Assembly: GCF_002117125.1 (NCBI RefSeq)
Contig: NZ_CP019344.1
Location: 310,001 to 374,000, forward strand
Source of the DNA: Nonlabens spongiae
GTDB lineage: Bacteria > Bacteroidota > Bacteroidia > Flavobacteriales > Flavobacteriaceae
Direction: 5' to 3'
Length of the DNA stretch: 64,000 nt
Below the pieces are notes generated by a model. That model did not search any database, had not been told where the DNA came from, and worked only from the letters and a program-made list of their open reading frames with translations. Both the position numbers and the translations under genes were made by a program. Shown one piece after another: positions 35,956 through 43,033 of the stretch (positions are counted from its first letter, which is position 1; the number at the start of each line of letters is the position of its first letter).

Positions 35956-35971
35956 CGCTTTCGCGAAAGCG
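35956..35971. repeat. 16-bp palindrome, copy 10 (intergenic)
   Basis: Perfect CGCTTTCGCGAAAGCG, 13 bp after the permease stop codon and 22 bp from the convergent methyltransferase gene's stop, a position where it could serve both 3' ends. Confidence 0.95.
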
Positions 35972-35993
35972 TACTAATTTCAATCAATATTCT

Positions 35994-36443
35994 TTAGATG
36001 AATCTCCTCGTTGACATTCTATAATTTTGGTACTCTGGGAAATTTTCCATCAAAAGTGCTTCTTCATATTTTGATTTATAGTACAAGAGCAAACCGATGG
36101 CTATAGCAGTCCCAATCTTGAAAATGGAAGAAGAAAAAAGTCCATAACCCAGGCACGTTAAAATAATGCCTGCATAAATGGGATGTCTGGAAATTTTGAA
36201 TATGCCCGATGTAATTAATGACGAGTCCTTAACAGGCGAAGGGAAAGGTGATAAATATATATTGAGCTGAACGAGAGCGATCACAATGAATAGCACACCG
36301 ATGATAACTAACAAAAGGCCAGCCCAATTCAATACAGATGGAAAAGAAATTCCGATCCATCGAAGTGGCAATGGATAGACTAGAAACAGTACCATTTGAC
36401 CGAAGACGAATAGGTATTCCCTTAGGTCTCGCTTCCCACTCAC
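35994..36443 (-). CDS. Isoprenylcysteine carboxyl methyltransferase-family membrane protein
   Basis: A 149-residue membrane protein with three to four helices. The PEMT/ICMT C-terminal pattern is clear: ITSGIFKISRHPIYAGIIL (R-H-P motif), then KSKYEEALLMENFPEYQNYRMSTRRFI with the E-E and Y residues that bind SAM. The bacterial substrate is unknown. Its start overlaps the acetolactate-decarboxylase-like gene by 4 bp, so it is the third gene of the metallo-beta-lactamase operon. Confidence 0.85.
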   Translation of the reverse strand: MSGKRDLREYLFVFGQMVLFLVYPLPLRWIGISFPSVLNWAGLLLVIIGVLFIVIALVQLNIYLSPFPSPVKDSSLITSGIFKISRHPIYAGIILTCLGYGLFSSSIFKIGTAIAIGLLLYYKSKYEEALLMENFPEYQNYRMSTRRFI

Positions 36444-37171
36444 TTGACCGGTAAATAAAGCGTCATATCTTGAAAACGTACCTTATCTAGATGCCCCATT
36501 TTAGACCGATCTTTTGTGATCAAATGAAGGTGCATAAAACTGTCGTGGTGGGTAAAAACCGTTTTGTGTTCTGTTGAGAAAAAGCCTAAGATGTCTACGT
36601 CTTCATTACCCAAACCGTATTTTACTTGACCTACGTGAGCTTCAGCTGGAGATGAGACTTTTGAACCTGGTGGCAAATTCTGAATATGAATAGTAGCGCT
36701 TTCCACTTTGCCTGATAATTTGAAGGCAAATGGTCTTTTTTGATTCTGAGAAACACTATCTATAAAAAACTCTAATTCTTTTACATTCTTAATTTCTGAA
36801 GGCAGGTTAACTTCTTTCCATTCTTCCACATTTGCGTAAACGAAAAACGTAGCTCCAGTTTCATAGGTTTCCAAAACTCTCATAGTACTGTCGGTGACCA
36901 CTTGCGAGACGTAACTTTTTCCATCCATCACAAGCAATTCGCCGGTCATTTGACTCTGAGGACCTAATCCATAAAGTCCATTCTTATTTGAAATGGTATC
37001 CAAATCAATTTTACTGGTGAGCTCGCCTTTAAACATGGCGTCTCGCATGGCTCCCACGATTTGGACATCGTCATAAGTTTCTGGATTTTGTTGCGATTGC
37101 TTGGAATCAAAACAGCTCTGGAACATGAAAACACATGTCGCCAGAGCTGTATATTTAATTATTGAATTCAT
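36440..37171 (-). CDS. Acetolactate decarboxylase-like lipoprotein
   Basis: A lipoprotein signal (VFMFQSC) precedes a domain resembling alpha-acetolactate decarboxylase: GLYGLGPQSQMTGELLVMDG near residues 65-85, the N-terminal E-binding region, and the zinc ligands in HHDSFMHLHLI and GHLDKV near 212-235. The enzyme normally turns acetolactate into acetoin in the cytosol; an exported, lipid-anchored version is unusual, so the reaction is uncertain. It directly abuts the metallo-beta-lactamase/rhodanese gene and overlaps the methyltransferase gene. Confidence 0.8.
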   Translation of the reverse strand: MNSIIKYTALATCVFMFQSCFDSKQSQQNPETYDDVQIVGAMRDAMFKGELTSKIDLDTISNKNGLYGLGPQSQMTGELLVMDGKSYVSQVVTDSTMRVLETYETGATFFVYANVEEWKEVNLPSEIKNVKELEFFIDSVSQNQKRPFAFKLSGKVESATIHIQNLPPGSKVSSPAEAHVGQVKYGLGNEDVDILGFFSTEHKTVFTHHDSFMHLHLITKDRSKMGHLDKVRFQDMTLYLPVK

Positions 37172-38500
37172 TCACTGAAACTTCTTTACATCGTCGCTGA
37201 GATCGTAAACTTTTACATCATTGATTTTCCGGTCTAGGATACTGCTTCCAGCCGCGCTTCTATAGCCTCCCGCACAGTGAACTACGATCGGTTTATCAGT
37301 TGGGATGTCTCCAGCTGTGTCTCGCAACTCGTTCAGTGGGTGGGATAGGGCGCTGTCAAAAAACTTTCCATTGTCGATCTCGCTCTGGTTGCGTATATCA
37401 ACGATGGTATAAGCATCTGGATTGTTTTTAAAATGTTCCAGATCTAGTTTTTCCGTAGCTTCCAGTCCATCTTCAGGCAGCGTAATCACTTGCTTGATCT
37501 GTTGCTCGTAGCCTATTTTGGCAGCGCGGTGCAACAATTTTTCGACATCATCTTTTGACGTAGCCACCAGTGTGAATTCTTCATCGGGTACTACGATGGA
37601 TCCCAGCCAAGTCTCAAACTTAGCATTATCAGAAACTGCCATAATGTTGATACTACCTTTTAGGTGACCTTTCTTAAAGTCAGCCTCGTCGCGGGTATCA
37701 ATGATCAGTCCTTCGGCATGGGCGCGTTCTGCAAAGGGAACTTTTTCCACTGCGGGTTGAAGTATGGGAGCACCAGCCTTATTCATCTCCACATCATGAC
37801 CAAAATAGGAAGGTATAAACGGCTGCCCGTCGAGCAAAGTATCCATGAATTTTTGCTTGTTATGTTCTTTGAACGCCCAATTCGTCTTGCGCTCGTCACC
37901 CAGCGTGCTGCTGTTAGCATCGCTCATCCCTTTACCACAAAGCGATCCGGCTCCATGAGCGGGATAAACCATCGCATCATCGGGTAGATCGTTGTATTTA
38001 GACTGCATGGTTTCGTACATCATTTCGGCGAGTTCCTCGCGTTTTGCTTGCATGTTCCCTGCTTTTTCACGCAAATCGGGTCTCCCCACATCACCTATGA
38101 ATAAAGTATCACCAGTGAACAAGGCCGTATCAGTTCCTTCTTCAGCTACGATGGTTATGCTATCTGGCGAGTGTCCTGGTGTATTGATCGCTCGCAGGGT
38201 GGCATTTCCTACTTTAATCATGTCTCCATCATCAAATCCTTTATGCGGATATTCAGCACCTAGTTTCTCGCTGTTGTAAATGGTAGCGCCTTTCTCCTTA
38301 TGGATTTCAAGGTGCGAACTCACGAAGTCGGCATGTGGGTGTGTTTCTAATACGGCGATGATTTTTGCGTTGTTCGCTTTCGCGAAAGCGTAATATTGAG
38401 AAGCATCACGCTCTGGATCTATCACTGCCATCTCACCGTCACTTACCACGGCGTAAGAGTAATGGGCGAGGGGCTTATATTCAAACTGCTTGATTATCAT
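37172..38500 (-). CDS. Persulfide dioxygenase-like MBL/rhodanese fusion
   Basis: A 442-residue protein. Residues 1-245 are a metallo-beta-lactamase fold with metal ligands in THPHADFVSSH (His54, His56, Asp58), NTPGHSPDS and FTGDTLFIGDVGRPDL, as in ETHE1/CstB-like persulfide dioxygenases. Two rhodanese domains follow (about 260-350 and 365-442); the first lacks the active-site Cys (LVATSKDD), the second has it in VVHCAGGYRS (near residue 409). It would oxidise persulfides to sulfite and handle sulfane sulfur. A Crp/Fnr-like dyad lies 47 bp upstream. The palindrome encodes AFAKA near residues 38-42. Confidence 0.92.
   Translation of the reverse strand: MIIKQFEYKPLAHYSYAVVSDGEMAVIDPERDASQYYAFAKANNAKIIAVLETHPHADFVSSHLEIHKEKGATIYNSEKLGAEYPHKGFDDGDMIKVGNATLRAINTPGHSPDSITIVAEEGTDTALFTGDTLFIGDVGRPDLREKAGNMQAKREELAEMMYETMQSKYNDLPDDAMVYPAHGAGSLCGKGMSDANSSTLGDERKTNWAFKEHNKQKFMDTLLDGQPFIPSYFGHDVEMNKAGAPILQPAVEKVPFAERAHAEGLIIDTRDEADFKKGHLKGSINIMAVSDNAKFETWLGSIVVPDEEFTLVATSKDDVEKLLHRAAKIGYEQQIKQVITLPEDGLEATEKLDLEHFKNNPDAYTIVDIRNQSEIDNGKFFDSALSHPLNELRDTAGDIPTDKPIVVHCAGGYRSAAGSSILDRKINDVKVYDLSDDVKKFQ
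38375..38390. repeat. 16-bp palindrome, copy 11 (coding, AFAKA)
   Basis: Perfect CGCTTTCGCGAAAGCG in the persulfide dioxygenase-like gene, read as AFAKA on the minus strand. Confidence 0.95.
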
Positions 38501-38546
38501 AATTCTAATTTTTTATAAAAATATCAAAGCAAATCAGTACGATCAT

Positions 38547-38560
38547 GTAACCTTTGATAC
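38547..38560 (-). promoter_or_regulatory. Candidate Crp/Fnr operator upstream of MBL/rhodanese gene
   Basis: GTAAC-CTTT-GATAC matches the GTAAC-N4-GTTAC dyad at 9 of 10 positions. It ends 46 bp before the start codon and sits 23 bp upstream of a TATTTTTA box (38516-38523, minus strand). Confidence 0.5.
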
Positions 38561-38605
38561 ATTAACCTGATTTTTAAACTTTCAATGGAAATTTGAAACC
38601 AAAAC

Positions 38606-39394
38606 CTACATCGCTCTGTGGTTTTGGGTAGATTTTTTAAGGTCATCGTATTTCTTAGCGATAGATTCATCCATCTTTTCTGGATGTGCAAAATTGAAGA
38701 GTGCATCCTTTTCCCGCTGCAAACCACCGAAAACAATATTGATCTCACCACGTTCTAACGCTGCAACGCTTTCTTGCGCCACCATTGCGGGCGAGTCCAT
38801 GTTTTCACGACCCGATGAGGTCATCATATCCGTATCAGTCGCGGTGGGATAGACGCAAATCACGTTTAAGTTATGTGGAGCATATTCCCTGCGCAAGGAA
38901 TCTGAAAATTGTTTGAGACCCGCTTTTGTAGCTGCGTAGACTCCATAAAAAGGCATCCCAATCAAGCCCAGACCTGATGAAATGTTCATCACCGCGGGAG
39001 CATCGCTTTTAAGGAGCAAAGGCAAACTATATTTAGTCAACAAAATCGCACCGGTCAGATTCACCTGAATCATATTTACGACATCCTCATCTGAAATAGA
39101 TTCAAAATCACCCGCCGAAATCACCCCAGCATTGTTTATCAAAATATCAAAAGAACCCCATGATTGCTGAATTTCAGCAATAAGCTTTTTGAGATCTTCA
39201 GTCACAGACATATCACCTTTGACTCCGAGAAGATTTACATCAGGGTATTCTTTTTTCAGTTCTGACAATCCTGTAAGCGAGCGCGACATGATCGCGATAT
39301 GTGAGGCTCCTTTTTTAATAAAAATTTTAGTGAGTTCTTTCCCGATTCCTTTATCACCACCGGTGATGAGTACTTTCCTATTCTTTAAGTTCAT
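38606..39394 (-). CDS. SDR-family oxidoreductase, 262 aa
   Basis: An intact short-chain dehydrogenase with GGDKGIGKEL (nucleotide loop), ILINNAGVISAGD, NISSGLGLIG and the catalytic YGVYAATKAG (YxxxK). Substrate unknown. It is close to DltE-like proteins of similar length. Unlike the two decayed SDR genes at 28-30 kb, it has no frameshift. It lies 52 bp downstream of the TonB receptor gene on the same strand, so cotranscription with it is possible. Confidence 0.92.
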   Translation of the reverse strand: MNLKNRKVLITGGDKGIGKELTKIFIKKGASHIAIMSRSLTGLSELKKEYPDVNLLGVKGDMSVTEDLKKLIAEIQQSWGSFDILINNAGVISAGDFESISDEDVVNMIQVNLTGAILLTKYSLPLLLKSDAPAVMNISSGLGLIGMPFYGVYAATKAGLKQFSDSLRREYAPHNLNVICVYPTATDTDMMTSSGRENMDSPAMVAQESVAALERGEINIVFGGLQREKDALFNFAHPEKMDESIAKKYDDLKKSTQNHRAM

Positions 39395-39446
39395 AATTCA
39401 ATTTTTTAATTTTTCATGTTAGTGCACGGGTCGAATGAAAATAAAA

Positions 39447-41588
39447 TTAGTTTAAATTCCAAGCGACACTCATACCTGCAAACCAGTTGCGTTTTTCACT
39501 TGGATAAAAATTACGAGGAGCATTGCTTCCAAAACCTACAGCATTTGGTACGATACTCGCCACATAAGCTTTATTGAAAAGATTATTGACACCCGCATTA
39601 ATGCTCAGATTCCAATGTTTTGTAAGTCCTAGTTGGTAGCTCCCTTGAAAATGGGAAACCAGATAAGCATCTGTGTAATCTGAATTGGCATCGTCCACAG
39701 GAACGGGTCCCACACCCAAAGTGTTGATGTTCAAAAATAGTCGATCACGCCAGTTGTAATTTAGGAGTGTGCTGTATTCATATTCTGGAACATTAGTTAA
39801 TTCATTTCCTGAAAAATCAATTCCTTGTTCTACGAATTCATCAAATCTATGCAGGTTATAGTTCCCAGCAAGATTGAGATTTAATTTATTATTGCTTTTA
39901 TTAATAATAGGCAGCAAACTCGAAATTTCGATTCCAGTATGATCAGTAGATCCTGCATTGATACCTACAAATTGATCATTGTCAATGCGCCTGGCTATGA
40001 GGAGATTTTCAATTTGAATCGTGTATACGTTGACCTCAAATCTGAAAGGCGATTGCTGACTGAAATACCGATAACCCACTTCAAAATTCCATCCTGTTTC
40101 TGGCTGTAGATCTGTATTGATTCTCCCTTCTGGAGTCAGGGTTTCCTCAACTCCTGGAACGCTATAACCGTGACTTGCAGTTGCAAAAAAGGATTGGGTT
40201 TTATTGAGATCGAATAGCAGTGAAATTCTGGGTGAGAGGATGGGGTCATATCTATAATCCCCACTCTGATTGATACCGTCTTGAGCAAATCGATCTTCTA
40301 ATTCGTAACGAGTCGTTCCTAAATTTAAACCAGCATCTATGATCATTCGCTCAGTCAAATAATGAGAAAAAGAAGCGAATACGTTTGTATAACTGCGATC
40401 TTGCTCGTTGTTACTCAAAATATTTCCCAGCACACTACCGCGATCTGGAAAATCCTCGTATAAGTTTTGATAGGTCTGTGCGCTGTAATCTTCTGAGAGC
40501 AACTCGACGCCTAGCCGATATTCTGTTTTTCGACCGGCGATCAGTTCATTACCGGTTAAAAGTCCTCGATAACCCAGCGTAAATCGGTCTTCGGTCAATA
40601 TATTAAATGGACGTGGCTCATAGGCATCACGAGTGTGCATGAAAACCGTGTTGCTCAGTTTCAATCTGCCATTCTTACTGCCCGAAATTTGATGCTCGTG
40701 CGTGATGCCGGCTACCAGTTTTTTGTAAGACTCAAAGCCACGAGCATTGCGCCAGGTAAACGCCGCTGCTGCAGGATCCTCTTCAAGCTGTTGTCTTGTA
40801 ATGGAACTGGGAATGTAGGCCTTGAGATTTGTATAGCTTACTAGAGCTTGAATGCTGTGTCTATCATTGATGCGCCAGGCCTGATCGACAAAAACATTAT
40901 CCCTACGATAGGCGCTGTTCTGGCGGTAACCGTCGAGATCGGTTTTTGAATAGCTCGCAAACGTTTGTGAATTCTGCTCTTGGTAGCCTGCCACGATTCC
41001 ATACCGCCAGAGGTCAAAACTACCTGATGTTGAGAACGCTTTCCCGAAGGGAAGTTTATGCCGAGCTTGTCGAGGTGCGAAAGCGGAACGATCATCATCC
41101 TTAAAAGTTGATTCTGGCAAAGCGGTGGGTTGAAGCAGTATCGCACCTCCCAGACCAGCTCCATAAATACTGGAATTGGGACCTTTAATAATTTCCACGC
41201 CAGCGATGTTCAGCAAATCAATGTCTTCAAGCGTGGTTTCCCCATCTCCCGTGGTCAGTGGGATCTGGCCATAATAAGCCTTGATACGATTAGTGCTGTA
41301 CTGCGATCTGGAACCTATCCCACGCAAACTGATGCGCAATGTATTGCGAGCTCCTTGCTGGGCACTCACGCCAGGAACTGTTTGCAAAATTTGTGCAAAC
41401 TGGACGGGATCACTTTGTGCAATCGCGAGAGAGTCCACTTGAGCCACCGCTACCGGAGCAAGTCTCAGTGGGCGTTTGTTAAAAGCCTGAATTAAAGTAG
41501 GTTCCAAACCTATGGTGTCATTCTTAATTTGCGCTTGTGATAAAAATATCGTTGTAAACGCAAACACAGCCGTGAAGATTTTCTTCAT
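39447..41588 (-). CDS. TonB-dependent outer-membrane receptor
   Basis: A 713-residue receptor with a signal peptide (AFTTIFLSQA), a plug domain (SDPVQFAQILQTVPGVSAQQ, SLRGIGSRSQYSTNR, IKGPNSSIYGAGLGGAILL) and a 22-strand-type barrel ending AGMSVAWNLN. No N-terminal carboxypeptidase-like domain or SusD partner is present, which suggests metal-complex, vitamin or small-molecule uptake more than glycans. It follows a soluble sugar dehydrogenase gene by 3 bp, so the two form an operon. A 49-bp P1 repeat lies in frame near residues 168-184, in the plug/barrel boundary. Confidence 0.93.
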   Translation of the reverse strand: MKKIFTAVFAFTTIFLSQAQIKNDTIGLEPTLIQAFNKRPLRLAPVAVAQVDSLAIAQSDPVQFAQILQTVPGVSAQQGARNTLRISLRGIGSRSQYSTNRIKAYYGQIPLTTGDGETTLEDIDLLNIAGVEIIKGPNSSIYGAGLGGAILLQPTALPESTFKDDDRSAFAPRQARHKLPFGKAFSTSGSFDLWRYGIVAGYQEQNSQTFASYSKTDLDGYRQNSAYRRDNVFVDQAWRINDRHSIQALVSYTNLKAYIPSSITRQQLEEDPAAAAFTWRNARGFESYKKLVAGITHEHQISGSKNGRLKLSNTVFMHTRDAYEPRPFNILTEDRFTLGYRGLLTGNELIAGRKTEYRLGVELLSEDYSAQTYQNLYEDFPDRGSVLGNILSNNEQDRSYTNVFASFSHYLTERMIIDAGLNLGTTRYELEDRFAQDGINQSGDYRYDPILSPRISLLFDLNKTQSFFATASHGYSVPGVEETLTPEGRINTDLQPETGWNFEVGYRYFSQQSPFRFEVNVYTIQIENLLIARRIDNDQFVGINAGSTDHTGIEISSLLPIINKSNNKLNLNLAGNYNLHRFDEFVEQGIDFSGNELTNVPEYEYSTLLNYNWRDRLFLNINTLGVGPVPVDDANSDYTDAYLVSHFQGSYQLGLTKHWNLSINAGVNNLFNKAYVASIVPNAVGFGSNAPRNFYPSEKRNWFAGMSVAWNLN
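41037..41085 (-). repeat. Palindrome split by 33-bp core, family P1, copy A (coding)
   Basis: The sequence starts CGCTTTC, ends GCGAAAGCG and has 33 extra bp between these palindrome halves, beginning CCGAAGGGAAGTTTATGCCG. On the minus strand the TonB receptor reads AFA, then 11 extra residues (PRQARHKLPFG), then KA, so the extra DNA is in frame. Aligns with 22807-22858 and 42892-42942. Confidence 0.85.
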
Positions 41589-41591
41589 TAA

Positions 41592-42860
41592 CTACTGTGC
41601 CGCAACTCGCCAGATAATCCCAGCATCATCATCGTTTACGAGCAAACTACCATCTGAAGCGAGCGTGACGCCCACTGGACGACCATGAACCGTTCCTTCA
41701 TCTTCGCTAGCAATAAAACCGGTCATGAAATCCTGTACCGGTTGCGGTTTTCCATTTTCAAAAGGTATGAACACCACTTTATAACCAGAAAATGGCGCTC
41801 TATTCCATGATCCATGCTGACCAATAAACGCTCCGTTGCGGTATTTTTCTGGGAATTGACTTGCATCGTTAAAGATCAGTCCCAAAGATGCCGTGTGATT
41901 CCCTAAAGGCACATCTGGAACGATGGCTTTGTTTACCATATCCATGTGTGGATCGTCTTTCCAGCGTGGGTCGGGCACCTGACCATAGTAGGAATAGGGC
42001 CAGCCGTACCAGCCACCTTCTTTGACGCTGGTGGCATAATCTGGAACTAAGTTGTTACCCAATTTATCACGCTCGTTTACCGCAGTCCATAACTCCCCAT
42101 TGGCTGGATTCCAGTCCATTCCTACGGGATTACGCAATCCAGATGCGTAAACGCGTTTACCGCTACCATCAGGGTTGATTTCAAAAATTAGTGCACGGCC
42201 TTCTTCTTTTTCCATGCCTTGCTCGCCTACGTTACTGGCGCTTCCTACGCTTACGTATAACTTGCTGCCGTCTTCATTTGCAATTACATTTTTCGTCCAG
42301 TGGTTGTTATAACCACTCTCGCTCAGCTTCATGATCAGCTCGCCATCGCCTTTTAATTGAGTATCGCCTTCATTGTATTTGTATCGATACAATCCGCCTG
42401 TATTTGCGATATAAAACCAGTTGTCAAGCACCAGCATACCAAAAGGCTGGTTTAGACCTTCCTTAAAAACCATGGTTGTATCTACCGTACCGTCACCATT
42501 AGTATCCCGTAAAAGACTTATGCGGTTTGCGCTGTCCCGGGTATTGGATTCTGCGACGAAGTAATCTCCATTAGGAGCGAGATACGTCCATCTGGGATGT
42601 TCTAGACTATCTGCAAAACTATTGACTTTGAAACCGGCGGGAACTATGGGCATTTCACCTTCTTTCCATCCTATCACCTCGCTACGTTTCGTAACCGATT
42701 CTGTGGCAAATGGAGCAGCCAACATAAGCGGTCCCACGGTGGTTTGGACCGTTGTTGTTCCATTGTCTGCTATCTCTTCTTTAGTCTCCTCATCGACCTT
42801 GAGCTTATTGTTGCAGGCTACCAGCAACAAGGCAGCGGCGAGAATTCTGATGGATTTCAT
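41592..42860 (-). CDS. Soluble PQQ-type sugar/sorbosone dehydrogenase lipoprotein
   Basis: A 422-residue lipoprotein (signal ending ALLLVAC) with a six-bladed beta-propeller of the glucose/sorbosone dehydrogenase family: PAGFKVNSFADSLEHPRWTYLAPNGDYFVAES, LYVSVGSASNVGEQG, GLRNPVGMDWNP and IGQHGSWNRAPFSGYKV are typical blocks. Many members use PQQ, with Ca2+; PQQ use is inferred. It would oxidise sugars or related alcohols in the periplasm. It is the first gene of an operon with the TonB receptor, which may import its substrate or cofactor. Confidence 0.92.
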   Translation of the reverse strand: MKSIRILAAALLLVACNNKLKVDEETKEEIADNGTTTVQTTVGPLMLAAPFATESVTKRSEVIGWKEGEMPIVPAGFKVNSFADSLEHPRWTYLAPNGDYFVAESNTRDSANRISLLRDTNGDGTVDTTMVFKEGLNQPFGMLVLDNWFYIANTGGLYRYKYNEGDTQLKGDGELIMKLSESGYNNHWTKNVIANEDGSKLYVSVGSASNVGEQGMEKEEGRALIFEINPDGSGKRVYASGLRNPVGMDWNPANGELWTAVNERDKLGNNLVPDYATSVKEGGWYGWPYSYYGQVPDPRWKDDPHMDMVNKAIVPDVPLGNHTASLGLIFNDASQFPEKYRNGAFIGQHGSWNRAPFSGYKVVFIPFENGKPQPVQDFMTGFIASEDEGTVHGRPVGVTLASDGSLLVNDDDAGIIWRVAAQ

Positions 42861-42891
42861 GCTATAGTTTTTGCTAAAGTTATGGGAATAA

Positions 42892-42942
42892 CACTTCCGT
42901 ACCTCGGCAAGCTCGGTATAAACTGACTTTCAGTCAAGGGAG
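42892..42942 (-). repeat. Dispersed repeat, family P1, copy E
   Basis: Read on the minus strand it has the hairpin TGACT/AGTCA and the shared core AGTTTATACCGAGCTTG, then CCGAGGTACGGAAG. It lacks intact palindrome ends. It occupies the gap between the sugar dehydrogenase gene and the LRR gene's terminator. Confidence 0.65.
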
Positions 42943-42965
42943 ATCAACAACTTTACAAATAACTT

Positions 42966-43000
42966 AACGAAGAAAGCGCCCCTTTCAGGGCGCCTTCGTT
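42966..43000 (-). terminator. Terminator of the LRR/T9SS gene
   Basis: AACGAAG+GCGCCC pair with GGGCGC+CTTCGTT, with a 3-nt bulge and a 6-nt loop, just past the stop codon at 43034. The U-tract is modest on the minus strand. Confidence 0.7.
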
Positions 43001-43033
43001 TTAATGATCAAATTCAGAATGAATGCGTTGATT

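Noticed and set aside
39447..42860. Polysaccharide utilisation locus
   Set aside because: The TonB receptor has no SusD partner and no glycoside hydrolases adjoin; the GH13 gene is 12 kb away and separate.
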